Assembly: GCF_010468615.1 (NCBI RefSeq)
Contig: NZ_WUEH01000002.1
Coordinates: forward strand, 1-64,000
Direction of reading: 5' to 3'
Source of the DNA: Pseudodesulfovibrio sp. JC047
Lineage (GTDB): Bacteria; Desulfobacterota; Desulfovibrionia; Desulfovibrionales; Desulfovibrionaceae
DNA: 64,000 nucleotides
Made by a program: the position numbers and the translations under genes. Below are positions 43,176 to 52,382 of this stretch, piece by piece. Positions within the stretch are counted from its first letter, which is position 1; each line of letters opens with the position of its first letter. Below the pieces are notes generated by a model. The model saw only the letters and a program-made list of their open reading frames with translations, did not search any database and had not been told where the DNA came from.

Positions 43176-44285
43176 TCAACGGACAACAAGTTTCTGGCCC
43201 GGTCGGATGGTCGCTTTGGTGGACAGCTTGTTCAGTTTGCACAACTGCCACAACGTCATGTCGTGTGTATGGGCGATGGCGGTCAGGGAGTCTCCTCGCC
43301 TGACCACGTAGGTTCTGGGGGCAAGTGTCTTGCGGTATTTGGCGATGAGTGGATGATACCGTTTGGCAAACCCTTCGGCCGCACCCTGTGGCAAATACAA
43401 GATATGCTCACCTTGCGGGATGGTATCGCGCAACAATTGCGGATTCAAGTCCCGAATCGTCTTGTAATACGTCTTGGCCGCCTTGGCCACGATGGTCACC
43501 GGCGTGGGGTATTTGGCCTTGAGCTTGATCCGATCAAACGCCATCGGCGAATAATATTCCTCGGGGCGCACATCAAATCCATATCGGACCGGATCGGACA
43601 AAAGGAGTTTGGCGGCAATGGCGCGCACGATGTACCGTTGCGTCTCCATGGGCAAATGCAGGCGGTAGTAGTCCTTGACCTCCTGCTTCTCTATCTGTTT
43701 TTTCAGCCCCTGCTCGCCCATGTTGTATCCGGCACACGCCAATGTCCACGAATTGAACATCTCGTGCAGTTCCCCCAGATACCGCACCGCCGCCCGGGTC
43801 GCGAGATAAAAATTGCGCCGTTCATCCAACGACCGGTTCACCACAAGGCCATAATTCCGCGCCGTGGAGGGAATGAACTGCCACACGCCACGCGCACCCT
43901 TGCTCGAACCGGCATGGGGTTTGAGCGCACTCTCGATCACCGCGATATATTTCAAATCATCAGGCATTCCCGCACGTTCAAGTTCGGCCTCAACATACGG
44001 AAAATATCGCCCGGTCCGTTTCAACCACAGAATCACCTGCGCACGGTCCCACAGCATGAGCAACAGCTCCTTTTCCAACCGTTCCCGCACTTCGGGCAGA
44101 TGAATGGGGACATATTCACCACAAAAATCAAGCGGACCACGGAGACGGATAGCGGATTCCAAGGACGGAAAAACCGCCACTTTCATGGGCTGAGTCTGGG
44201 CCGGAGACCGAGCGAATCCAGGAACCGTCCAAAACACAAGCAAAAAAACCACCAACAGCGGAAAACCAACATGCCGAGTGGACAC
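43176..44285 (-). CDS. MltD-like lytic transglycosylase with LysM domain
   Basis: 369-residue periplasmic or membrane-associated peptidoglycan lyase. A signal peptide (PLLVVFLLVFWTVPGFA) leads to an SLT domain with the catalytic glutamate E118 in YIAVIESALKP and the motif GVWQFIPSTA, and a C-terminal LysM module (RRGDSLTAIAHTHDMTLWQL) binding peptidoglycan. The start is placed at the GTG of 44285, which has GGAGAG five bases upstream; the longer frame from 44312 begins at a TTG without one. It lies 52 bases after the PhoH-like gene on the same strand. Confidence 0.92.
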   Translation of the reverse strand: MSTRHVGFPLLVVFLLVFWTVPGFARSPAQTQPMKVAVFPSLESAIRLRGPLDFCGEYVPIHLPEVRERLEKELLLMLWDRAQVILWLKRTGRYFPYVEAELERAGMPDDLKYIAVIESALKPHAGSSKGARGVWQFIPSTARNYGLVVNRSLDERRNFYLATRAAVRYLGELHEMFNSWTLACAGYNMGEQGLKKQIEKQEVKDYYRLHLPMETQRYIVRAIAAKLLLSDPVRYGFDVRPEEYYSPMAFDRIKLKAKYPTPVTIVAKAAKTYYKTIRDLNPQLLRDTIPQGEHILYLPQGAAEGFAKRYHPLIAKYRKTLAPRTYVVRRGDSLTAIAHTHDMTLWQLCKLNKLSTKATIRPGQKLVVR

Positions 44286-44337
44286 AATTTCTCTCCATAA
44301 AACCCGCACCAAGACGTGCCCGGTGCGGACTGTTTTC

Positions 44338-45528
44338 TTACAGTTTCGATTTCAGCACGATGTCCGTAATGGGACCGCGTGAACGGTCGCCCTTGAGGAC
44401 CATGTGTGCATAATTCTTGTATCCTTTGAGTTTGCGGACTGTCCAGTTGAGTCCGTTGTTCGACTCATTCAGATAGGGATTATCCACCTGCCGGGTATCG
44501 CCGAGGCAGAAGCATTTCACCCCATCGCCCATGCGGGTCAACAAGGCACGGGTCTCCCCCCGGGACAAATTCTGCATCTCATCCACAATGACCACCGCGT
44601 TCTCAATGTTCATTCCGCGAAGAAATGCCACAGGTTGAACTTCAAACCGCTTTGTATTGAATTTGAAAGACTCCCCGGCCGGGTCCTGAAACAGCCGATT
44701 GGCTGGTCGGATATCGTGCAGCTTGACGAGCAGATCCTGGATGTACTTGACATACGGCAACATTTTTTCTTCAATATCACCGGGTAGATATCCCATCTTT
44801 GCCCCGATCTCCACAACCGGTTTGACCAAATAGATCTTGCGGTATGGGTTGTCTTTGCGCTCCAACGTCAGATACAGGGCTGCGGCCAGAGACAAAAAGG
44901 TCTTGCCGTAACCGGCCTCGGACTGGATGGACACCAGATCAATGCCGTCCTGCACCATCAACTCCAGTGCAAGATTCTGATACACCGAACGAGGCTTCAC
45001 GCCCCAGATTTCATGGGTATACCCGATCTCGCGAGGGCCGTCAGGGCCGTAAAACACCGGGATGCCGTTCTCCCATTTGAAACAGTTACGAACCGAGTCC
45101 TCTCCTTCGTCCACAAACCCGGTATATCGTTGAGATTCCGAACGAAACGGATCAGAATCTCGATATTCTTCGCTGGGAATACCGTAGCACCTGGCCTTGA
45201 TCTGAAGAATACGGTCATTGGTGATGAGCGTAGCCTCTTCCGGGCCGACGTGCATGATCTCCTTGAGAATACGATCATCCATCACGGGATCGGTCAATGT
45301 CTGAGCAAAATCTGGCGGGAAGATGTTGACGGCGTCATCGTGCAGGATGGCACGCACGGCCTGGGCCACCACATGGCCAATACGCGGGTCCTTTTTGAGA
45401 CCATCCAATTCGGCAAGGACAGTATACGGTATATATATCTGGTTTTCCGCCCCGTTTCGCAGGGCGATGATGCATTTGGGATTTTCAATGAGGACGTTGG
45501 TATCGAGGACAAAATGCTTCTGGGCCAT
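44338..45528 (-). CDS. PIN-PhoH fusion ATPase (YlaK type)
   Basis: 396 residues combining an N-terminal PIN nuclease domain (about 1-150, FVLDTNVLIENPKCI with the acidic residues of the PIN site, and ITNDRIL) and a C-terminal PhoH-type RNA helicase/ATPase domain with Walker A QSEAGYGKTFLSLA, Walker B VVIVDEMQ and LGDTRQVD. PIN-PhoH proteins unwind and cleave RNA in a sequence-dependent way, and may act as a self-contained RNA-decay unit. GGGGGAG upstream supports the ATG. Downstream is the MltD-like gene. Confidence 0.93.
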   Translation of the reverse strand: MAQKHFVLDTNVLIENPKCIIALRNGAENQIYIPYTVLAELDGLKKDPRIGHVVAQAVRAILHDDAVNIFPPDFAQTLTDPVMDDRILKEIMHVGPEEATLITNDRILQIKARCYGIPSEEYRDSDPFRSESQRYTGFVDEGEDSVRNCFKWENGIPVFYGPDGPREIGYTHEIWGVKPRSVYQNLALELMVQDGIDLVSIQSEAGYGKTFLSLAAALYLTLERKDNPYRKIYLVKPVVEIGAKMGYLPGDIEEKMLPYVKYIQDLLVKLHDIRPANRLFQDPAGESFKFNTKRFEVQPVAFLRGMNIENAVVIVDEMQNLSRGETRALLTRMGDGVKCFCLGDTRQVDNPYLNESNNGLNWTVRKLKGYKNYAHMVLKGDRSRGPITDIVLKSKL

Positions 45529-45755
45529 ACTCCCCCGTCCATATGTTTGAAAGTTGATTCATGGGCTTCATCTCGCCATGTCCCCGAGGTCGGGTCTCAG
45601 TGAATCAATTTCATCGGCACCTCCATACTTTTTCCATTCCTATCTTGAACCATGACGACTTTTTAAGAAAAAGTCTAGACGCAAAGTGCCGCAGCATTCG
45701 ATCGACACCATGACGAACAGGTGACAATCACCACATATTCATCTCGCGCTCCACC

Positions 45756-47444
45756 TCACGCTGTCAGGGCCGCCAGAATCAACCCTGAAGGATCCTGTTC
45801 CATAAGCGTATGCCAAAATTCGGTCTCCTGTCCCTGACTCACAGCACACTCCAGCCCGAGGCGCAGCTCCTCCAACCCGGACTGCCGCCGATACGCCCCC
45901 AGATTCGCCAAGCCCAACGCCAGGTCGAGCCGCCAGTCATCCCGCTGAGACAAGGTCAGGGAGGACAACAGGCCCACCCGGGTCTGCTCAAACCCCGGCA
46001 AAGGACGGAGGAGTGACTCCAGCAACCGATTCGCCGGTTGATCGTCCGGATTCCGGGCCAAAATCACCAGAAGACACTCTGCCGCAGATCCCGGGATATG
46101 CCGATCCGCGTCAAATGACAGCCCCTGTCTGACCACGCGGCCCTGACATACGAATTCCCGCGCCCACCGCATCAAGACATCCCGCATTGAATGCAGTCCC
46201 TCGCACGGCTCGTCCTGCCCGGCAAAAAATCGAAAAGCACAGGCTCGGGCCGCGTCCACATCATCCATCTGAACAGCGGCCAAAGAAGCGGTTCGGCACA
46301 CGATCGGATCACTCTTCGAAGCCGGACGTGCCAGCACTGTCGCAATATTCCGTCGGAGCGCGGCCCGATCTCCAAACAGGGCCTGCATCCGAAAAGCCAT
46401 GGCCACCACATCCACATCCTGCGGCACCGCCGCAAGTTTGGAAAAAAGAGTGGCAGACCCAACGCGCACCACACCAGCTTCGACCATGGCGCAAGCCGTC
46501 AAGGCCGTCCACTTGGCCGCATCATGCCCGGTCGCCCTGTTTTTGGAGGCATTCGCCCCATATTCCAACAGCTGAACCACCCGATGATCGGGCAAATGTT
46601 CCGCGGCAATCCGGGCATGGGCCGCCCGTCCCATGATCCCGGCCAATCGCGGATTGGTATGATATATGGCGACTTTCTCTCCCAACTCAAGGACATGCGA
46701 ATACGTGTCCATCTCTCGACCCGGCTCGAACAATTCCGCTTGTTCCTCGATCGTTTGGCCAAGCACGAGGCAACCGCAGGAGGCCCCTTCAAACAGCCGA
46801 AAGTTGACCTCGCCAAAAATGGACTCATTGGGAATCACCCGGCTGTCGCGATACAGGGCCATCATGTCGGGAAAGGCCAACGCCTGTTTCAGCGTCAACC
46901 CTTGCCCGGCAACCGCCTTTTGCAAAAATTCGATCATCCATTTGCGGGTGGGCCGCTGATCATTGACCCGCCCGACAAAGGACACATCGTGCCCCCGTCC
47001 GGTCCAGTCGACAAACGGCTCCCGATGGCCGTACCACGGCAGCCAACGCACATCCGACGCACCGTGTTCCGCAAGCCGAGGTATCCAGGCCTTTTGCGTG
47101 GAACAGACCACATCGAAACACCGGGCGTACACACTGTGCCAATGGGCGTTGAGATGCGGATCAATGCACCAGAACAGCAACGGTACATCCAACTGATCCA
47201 ATCCGGTCAGAATCGTGCGGCCCGCCATATGCTCAACCTGAAGCACCATGTCAGGCGATGTTCCAGAGCGATCAAGCGCGGCCGGAAGATCAAAAAACGG
47301 CGTCCCGGGCGTCCGAAAAGACACCACTTCGATCCCCGCCCGAACAAAGGCCTGTTCAAGCTCGGGCTGTCCATCCACAAGACACAAGGTATGAATATCG
47401 CTCATCATGATCGGTATATACACTGTTCCAAACGCATTTGCCAC
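45756..47444 (-). CDS. CgeB-like glycosyltransferase with C-terminal repeat region
   Basis: 562 residues. Residues about 20-300 fit a CgeB/DUF3880-type glycosyltransferase (GT-B fold), with LLFWCIDPHLNAHWHSVY, VSFVGRVNDQRP and NFRLFEGASCGCLVLGQ near the donor-binding site. From about residue 330 the sequence is helical and Ala/Leu-rich, suggesting TPR-like repeats. The GTG at 47444 with GGGAG at close spacing is taken as the start; an ATG-ATG at 47408-47405 is the alternative. Such proteins often modify surface structures or flagellin. Nothing around it makes polysaccharide. Confidence 0.75.
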   Translation of the reverse strand: MANAFGTVYIPIMMSDIHTLCLVDGQPELEQAFVRAGIEVVSFRTPGTPFFDLPAALDRSGTSPDMVLQVEHMAGRTILTGLDQLDVPLLFWCIDPHLNAHWHSVYARCFDVVCSTQKAWIPRLAEHGASDVRWLPWYGHREPFVDWTGRGHDVSFVGRVNDQRPTRKWMIEFLQKAVAGQGLTLKQALAFPDMMALYRDSRVIPNESIFGEVNFRLFEGASCGCLVLGQTIEEQAELFEPGREMDTYSHVLELGEKVAIYHTNPRLAGIMGRAAHARIAAEHLPDHRVVQLLEYGANASKNRATGHDAAKWTALTACAMVEAGVVRVGSATLFSKLAAVPQDVDVVAMAFRMQALFGDRAALRRNIATVLARPASKSDPIVCRTASLAAVQMDDVDAARACAFRFFAGQDEPCEGLHSMRDVLMRWAREFVCQGRVVRQGLSFDADRHIPGSAAECLLVILARNPDDQPANRLLESLLRPLPGFEQTRVGLLSSLTLSQRDDWRLDLALGLANLGAYRRQSGLEELRLGLECAVSQGQETEFWHTLMEQDPSGLILAALTA

Positions 47445-47566
47445 GGTTCTCCCTCCCCAAATCAACCCGCTGAATCACCAGACTCCCCCTCACAAGTTTT
47501 CCACAGGCTACATTCTTTTGTTGTGGATAACATCCTGAAAATACCAAAAAATCTCCATCTCCCCCC

Positions 47567-47593
47567 TAATCATTTTATTGGTGTGTCCGATAA
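47567..47593 (+). promoter_or_regulatory. Sigma28 (FliA)-like promoter upstream of flgM
   Basis: TAATCATT (47567-47574), an exact 11-base spacer and TCCGATAA (47586-47593), against the consensus TAAAGTTT-N11-GCCGATAA. The -10 half matches in seven of eight bases; the -35 half partly. Transcription would begin about 160 bases before flgM. Confidence 0.6.
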
Positions 47594-47763
47594 GAAAGGC
47601 ATCGGAGAAACAGTCTGGCTGTCAGACACGCATCGCATCATTTCAGCAAGGGCGAGAGCACATGGCCACACGGATGCGGCCACGGCTATCGGCCCGAAAT
47701 GAAGAGAGACTTGGAGGGACACGAAACGCCTTCAGCTGGCTTCAATAACCCAGGGAGGGGTTA

Positions 47764-47994
47764 ATGAAGGAGTATACCAAACCCCACGTATCGAGTGAAA
47801 AACACTCAAGGACCGGGCAGGTCTTTGAATGTTTTGACGCACCCGAAATCGACTATCCTCACACAGACGGCAAAAAAGACGAACGCGCCCGAAAAATAGC
47901 CCGTCTCAAGGCCATGATAAACGCCGGAGAATACGAACCGGACATCATGGACATCGCCAAGCTGTTAACATCGGCCATGGACCCGACGTTGTAA
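47764..47994 (+). CDS. flgM: FlgM-like anti-sigma28 factor
   Basis: 76 residues, unstructured at the N-terminus and ending in the helix typical of FlgM (RARKIARLKAMINAGEYEPDI then IAKLL), which binds sigma28 and holds it until the hook is built and FlgM is exported. A GGGAGGGG ribosome binding site precedes the ATG. It is separated from other flagellar genes here, with htpG convergent and a sigma28-like promoter upstream that would give feedback on its own regulator. Confidence 0.88.
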   Translation: MKEYTKPHVSSEKHSRTGQVFECFDAPEIDYPHTDGKKDERARKIARLKAMINAGEYEPDIMDIAKLLTSAMDPTL

Positions 47995-48008
47995 TTTTTC
48001 ACAAAAAA

Positions 48009-48040
48009 ACGGCATGAACACTCAAGCGTGTCCATGCCGT
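48009..48040. terminator. Shared terminator of flgM and htpG
   Basis: ACGGCATGAACAC pairs with GTGTCCATGCCGT (one mismatch) around TCAAGC, with an A-run before and TTC after, so it serves both convergent genes. Confidence 0.8.
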
Positions 48041-48065
48041 TCATTTCATCTGTGAGAGAATCTTC

Positions 48066-49955
48066 CTATTTCTTGGAATCCACGTACCATCCACTGGACT
48101 GCGTCAGCAATTCCTGTACCCGACCCACCAAAGCGTGGGGATCAGTCAAATATCCTTCAAGCAACAAGGCAGACTCGAAAAGCTGATTGGCGGCCTGATC
48201 GATAAATGGATCGGCCTCGTTCTTTTCAAAAATAGTCAGCATGTTGCGCACCAACACATGATCCGGGTTGATTTCCAGAATCTTTTTGGGAATGGACGCA
48301 TCCTTGCTCATGACACGCATGATTTTATCCATGGAAGACGTCACGTTGCCGTCCGGATTGGACAGGCAGACCGGAGAATCCGACAGACGAGAAGAGGCCT
48401 TGACCTCGGTCACGCCATCGCCAAGCACATCCTTGATCCGCACAAGCAACTTGTCGAGCGAGGATTTCTGCTCATCGGACAGGGCCTCGGGTTTCTCTTC
48501 CTTTTCCAGCGACTCGAACTGATCGAGCTTGGAAACATCCGCGTGTTCTGCGGAAATCAAGGTGAATCCATCGAAATCACGCTGGGCATCCATGACGAAT
48601 TCATCGATCGGTTCATACAGATACAGGACTTCAAGCCCCTTCTTGCGGAACACTTCAAGATACGGAGACAGGCCCAAAGCTTCGCGGCTGGGACCATAGG
48701 CGTAGTAAATTTCCTTCTGTCCTTCCTTGGCCCGAGAGATGTACTCGGCAAAAGAGGACAAGCCCTTGTCGTCATCGGACGCGGAGGAATTGAACCGCAC
48801 CAGATTGGCAAATTTATCCTTGTTCAGGAAATCCATGTACCCGGCCTTGAACAATTCGCCGTGAGCGCGCCAGAATTCCGTGTACCGATCAGCGTTGTCC
48901 TTGGCCATTTTCTCAAGATGATTCAAAACCTGTTTGACCAGCGTGGAGCTGATTTTTCGCATGAGGATATTGTCCTGCAAGGTCTCACGCGAGATGTTCA
49001 GGGGCAGGTCCTCGGTGTCCACCACGCCCTTGACAAAGGACAGGTATTCCGGGAGCAAGTCCTTGTTCTGCTTCTCGATGAGCACACGGCGGACATACAG
49101 ATCGAGTCCGTGATTGTCCCGGCCCATGCCAAAGGGATCGCCGCCTTCCTTGGGGATGAACATCAGTGCGTTGAACTGCACCGGCGCATCCACGGAGGTA
49201 TGCAGAGTGTCAAAGGGATCTTCGGCGTCAAAGGTCAGAAACTTGTAAAACTCGGCGTATTGTTCCGGCTTGATCTGGAACTTGGGTTCACGCCAAAGGG
49301 CCTGAATCGTATTGACCCGTTCCTCGCCCACGAAAATGGGGAAATTGATGAAGTTGGAATGGGTGTTGACGATGTGTTTGAGGTGCGCTTCATTCGTGAA
49401 TTGCGAGGCAAGGTCTTCCTTGAGTGAAACCGTAATCTCGGTCCCGTGGGGACGGTCTTCATCCAATTCCTGCAATTTGTAATCAGTCCGACCATCAGAG
49501 GTCCAAGCAATAGTCTTGGCATCCGGCTCGATGGACCGCGTGGTCACGGTCACTTCATCGGCAACCATGTACACGGAGTAGAATCCCACGCCGAAACGGC
49601 CGATCAGGGAATCCAGCGATTCCGAGCCTTCTTCGGCCAGACGGGCCAGTTCGGCGGTGCCGGAATGGGCAATGGTTCCGATATTGCGCATGAGTTCGTC
49701 GCGGGTCATGCCGACACCCGAATCCCTGACAGTCAGGGTCTTGGCGTCCGCATCCGCAGTGACATGAATTTCCGGAGCGATCTCGGGTTCGCCATTGTCG
49801 GACTGGGCCTTGAAGCGGACCTTTTCCAACGCGTCTGATGCATTGGAAATCAACTCGCGAAGGAATATTTCCTTATTCGTGTACAATGAATGAACCAGTA
49901 TCTCGAGAAGCTGGCTGACCTCAGCCTTGAACTTGTGTGTGGTTTTTTGACCCAT
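48066..49955 (-). CDS. htpG: HtpG, Hsp90 chaperone
   Basis: 629-residue bacterial Hsp90. The N-terminal ATP-binding domain has EIFLRELISNASDALEKVR, DSGVGMTRDEL and GRFGVGFYSVYMV; the middle domain has the NISRETLQDN loop, and the C-terminal dimerisation domain is complete. It folds or stabilises client proteins under stress. GGAGGAAT lies upstream of the ATG. It follows the MerR-like gene on the same strand, separated by a hairpin (49985-50018), so co-regulation is possible but not certain. Confidence 0.97.
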   Translation of the reverse strand: MGQKTTHKFKAEVSQLLEILVHSLYTNKEIFLRELISNASDALEKVRFKAQSDNGEPEIAPEIHVTADADAKTLTVRDSGVGMTRDELMRNIGTIAHSGTAELARLAEEGSESLDSLIGRFGVGFYSVYMVADEVTVTTRSIEPDAKTIAWTSDGRTDYKLQELDEDRPHGTEITVSLKEDLASQFTNEAHLKHIVNTHSNFINFPIFVGEERVNTIQALWREPKFQIKPEQYAEFYKFLTFDAEDPFDTLHTSVDAPVQFNALMFIPKEGGDPFGMGRDNHGLDLYVRRVLIEKQNKDLLPEYLSFVKGVVDTEDLPLNISRETLQDNILMRKISSTLVKQVLNHLEKMAKDNADRYTEFWRAHGELFKAGYMDFLNKDKFANLVRFNSSASDDDKGLSSFAEYISRAKEGQKEIYYAYGPSREALGLSPYLEVFRKKGLEVLYLYEPIDEFVMDAQRDFDGFTLISAEHADVSKLDQFESLEKEEKPEALSDEQKSSLDKLLVRIKDVLGDGVTEVKASSRLSDSPVCLSNPDGNVTSSMDKIMRVMSKDASIPKKILEINPDHVLVRNMLTIFEKNEADPFIDQAANQLFESALLLEGYLTDPHALVGRVQELLTQSSGWYVDSKK

Positions 49956-49984
49956 GATATTCCTCCAATCAAATGATATGAACG

Positions 49985-50018
49985 CCCGCCGAACGAGCCG
50001 TGTGACTCATTCGGCGGG
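49985..50018. terminator. Hairpin between the MerR-like gene and htpG
   Basis: CCCGCCGAA (49985-49993) faces TTCGGCGGG (50010-50018) with a 16-base loop. No T-run follows on the reverse strand, so it may attenuate rather than end the upstream transcript. Confidence 0.5.
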
Positions 50019-50065
50019 ACGTGGTGTACAAATAGGCATTCGGAGACGCGTCCCCGGAACAGGGA

Positions 50066-50677
50066 CTAGGTAGATACTGATTGTATCTTGTCAAGAAGGT
50101 ACTTTTCCATTTCTCGTCGATCTTTTCTCAGACGGACCATTTCCGCTTCCATGACCGCAAGCTTTTGCCGAAGCTCCTGATTTTCATGCTTCAAGGTCTC
50201 GGTCTCTTCCATGGTGTCGGTAATCCGCCCGGCGGCCTCTTCCAGTCCCACACGGATATCCAACATATCGGGTGCCTCGCGGGTACCCGCGTCAAGGACG
50301 GAACGAATCCCCTCGCCAACGGACTTGGCTATTTCAAGGCCAATGGCCGCAGCCATTTTCATGGCCGGTTCCGGGGCAGTGGTTACCAGCATGGCCGGTG
50401 TTTCAGCCCCTTGGTTCGGGACAGGCATGGCATCGGCCTGAAGGGGGTAAGTCTGCGAAAGCTGCTCCATGACGTCTCGGGCCGTGTGACCTTCCTTGAG
50501 CATTCGGGAAATCGTGGCGAAAATCTCGACGGCTTCGGGCTTGAACCGCTTCTGTCGTCCCCGCCCCACTGACGGCAAATGTTGGGCGAATCGATTCTTC
50601 CAATAATGTACAGTGGATTCGGGCAACTCCAATTCACGAGCGATTTCTGCCACGGAAAGCACCTTCCTGCCTGTCAT
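50066..50677 (-). CDS. MerR-like DNA-binding protein with a long coiled coil
   Basis: 203 residues. The N-terminal 70 residues form a MerR-type winged helix (SVAEIARELELPESTVHYWKN, then RKRF-type basic stretch and HTARDVMEQL). The C-terminal part (about 130-200) is a heptad-rich coiled coil that would dimerise the protein. No cysteines for metal sensing are present, so it is not a classical metal MerR. It lies just upstream of htpG in the same direction and could control it; this is inference. Confidence 0.75.
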   Translation of the reverse strand: MTGRKVLSVAEIARELELPESTVHYWKNRFAQHLPSVGRGRQKRFKPEAVEIFATISRMLKEGHTARDVMEQLSQTYPLQADAMPVPNQGAETPAMLVTTAPEPAMKMAAAIGLEIAKSVGEGIRSVLDAGTREAPDMLDIRVGLEEAAGRITDTMEETETLKHENQELRQKLAVMEAEMVRLRKDRREMEKYLLDKIQSVST

Positions 50678-50972
50678 GTCACACTCCCTTGCAGTCCTTG
50701 TTGTTCTTCATTGGAGTACCTGAATTCACAGAACTCGACAAGAAAAATGCAAGCCCATCCACTTCATATTAAAACGCTTTTATGCAAACGCACCAGACTG
50801 GCGTTGGTTGTTACTGATATGCTTGATTTTTTCTAGACTATTCATAGACTGTCTATTCTCACGGAATTGGCCGTGCGCAAAGACCAAAACGGAAGGATTT
50901 GCACTCACCACAATATCACTTTATGGTCTTGCGGTCGTTCCACGTTGACAAGACCAAAGGACTGTATCGACC
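50678..50972. other. Divergent intergenic region between the MerR-like gene and the MauE/DoxX gene
   Basis: Nearly 300 bases with no supported gene. It presumably holds the divergent promoters of the two genes. No clear -35/-10 pair or dyad stood out. Confidence 0.4.
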
Positions 50973-51449
50973 ATGAATTTCCGCATCTCGTCACGCACCG
51001 CGTCTCTGGCTCTCAGACTCCTCCTCGGAGGGCTGTTCGTCTACGCCGGAATACTCAAGATTTCACACCCATACGACTTTGCCATGACTATCAATCAATA
51101 CGGTTTGGTAACATGGCGCATGGCCACGGCCCTGTCCTCCATCATTCCAAGCATTGAAATCATCAGTGGTCTCGGGTTGATACTCAACATCCGGGGCGCA
51201 TTGGCTCTTGTTGTGGCACAGTTGTTGGGGTTCATGGTCATCCTGCTCTATGCCCTGTCCATCGGACTGGACGCGGATTGCGGCTGTTTCGGTACCCCGA
51301 GTCATCCGGACGCTGAGCCGACAGGACCGATCGAGGCCCTTATCCGGGACGCCCTCATGGTTTTAGGCTGTGTCATCCTGTATTGGCACCGCAGAACCGG
51401 CACCCACGTTCCCAAGCCACTTTCCAAATTGCTCTCCCGTCAGGTCTGA
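50973..51449 (+). CDS. MauE/DoxX-family membrane protein
   Basis: 158-residue protein with four membrane helices, belonging to the MauE/DoxX family: LLLGGLFVYAGILKISHP (start helix) and the DADCGCFGTP loop that marks MauE-type proteins, where the cysteine pair may take part in thiol redox or methylamine dehydrogenase maturation. No methylamine dehydrogenase genes are nearby, so a general role in redox or disulfide handling is more likely. A strong terminator follows. Confidence 0.8.
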   Translation: MNFRISSRTASLALRLLLGGLFVYAGILKISHPYDFAMTINQYGLVTWRMATALSSIIPSIEIISGLGLILNIRGALALVVAQLLGFMVILLYALSIGLDADCGCFGTPSHPDAEPTGPIEALIRDALMVLGCVILYWHRRTGTHVPKPLSKLLSRQV

Positions 51450-51494
51450 CCCACTCCATACACTCGTCCGAAACGAGCAACCATATACATAAAA

Positions 51495-51540
51495 CGACCA
51501 GGCCCGAGCGAATATTCATTCGCTCGGGCCTGATCGTTTT
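51495..51540 (+). terminator. Terminator of the MauE/DoxX gene
   Basis: CAGGCCCGAGCGAAT pairs with ATTCGCTCGGGCCTG around ATTC-type loop bases, followed by ATCGTTTT. It is also well placed for the convergent gene at 51581. Confidence 0.9.
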
Positions 51541-51580
51541 CACGCACACAGCGTGAACAGTCATCGGTCGGTCACAGAGA

Positions 51581-52075
51581 CTATATTTCGAGCAATGCGG
51601 CCTTGATGTTCTTCTTGCCAAACTGTCTGGCCTGGCCTTCATCCCACATGAAGATGTCGATACGCTGAGTGAAGCGTTTATTCATGAGGTCGTTTATTTC
51701 AAAGATGCCATATCCTTCGATACGGACCTTTCGACCAAAAACCCAACCCTGATCAAACAGATCGCGGGAAACCGCAATGGTCCCGGAACGAACTTTACGC
51801 ATGGAGGCCGCAATAAGCGGGTCAGCATCACATTGTTCGGTGGTCGGATTATAGGCCGTCACGGTCACTGTTCGGACCGGCGACATATTCATGGCCTTTT
51901 GCAACAGTCGAGCTTCTTCGACAAGCTGTTTGCGCGCAGTGGCGGTCTTTTGGGCCAGATCAAGCCGATGGCTGAGATCGTCGATGCGTTGTTGTTTGAC
52001 GACGACAACCACAGCCAGGACAGTAATGGCCGCACACAGGGTCGCTGTCATGATGTAGTTGAACAATATTTTCAT
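51581..52075 (-). CDS. Membrane-anchored 3D-domain protein
   Basis: 164 residues with an N-terminal membrane helix (ILFNYIMTATLCAAITVLAV), a short coiled coil (residues 50-75) and a 3D domain (VTVTAYNPTTEQCDADP, then EGYGIFEINDLMNKR and RIDIFMWD), named for its three Asp residues and shared with the MltA-type lytic transglycosylases. It probably acts on peptidoglycan. The start at 52075 has GGGAG ten bases upstream; a start at 52138 would place residues before the helix. Confidence 0.85.
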   Translation of the reverse strand: MKILFNYIMTATLCAAITVLAVVVVVKQQRIDDLSHRLDLAQKTATARKQLVEEARLLQKAMNMSPVRTVTVTAYNPTTEQCDADPLIAASMRKVRSGTIAVSRDLFDQGWVFGRKVRIEGYGIFEINDLMNKRFTQRIDIFMWDEGQARQFGKKNIKAALLEI

Positions 52076-52382
52076 GGATAGATGTCTCCCGTTATTTTTT
52101 GACTTGCTGCATATAATGATCCGATATGCTCTTGTCAATGTCTATCTTTTCAGGATTCAAACGTGTGCCAAAAACTTGATATCTATCTGTAATATATAGA
52201 GTAAAAGAGGAATACAATGAAAATAGAATTCGTTACAAACACCCCATGCTCCGAAAATTAAAGAGCTTTTCAGGAATGATACCTATTTAAAAAAACAGGG
52301 GCAATCAATATAGATTGACATATTTATTACATTGTGCACTAATCATATTCTCCTATAGAACGTTTTCAAGGATTATAGTGGT
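52076..52382. other. AT-rich intergenic region before the degenerate MBL-like gene
   Basis: About 300 bases with markedly lower GC than the surroundings and no supported gene. It should hold the promoters of the divergent genes at 51581 and 52383. The base composition may mark recent acquisition of the rightward gene. Confidence 0.4.

Noticed and set aside
46191-47702. A 503-codon forward frame
   Set aside because: Antisense to the glycosyltransferase gene, with an Arg/His/Pro-rich product and no motif.
48135-49427. A 430-codon forward frame
   Set aside because: Antisense to htpG, which is clearly the real gene.
51053-51157. Methylamine utilisation cluster suggested by the MauE-like gene
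   Set aside because: No mau structural genes are present nearby; DoxX/MauE proteins occur widely without them.
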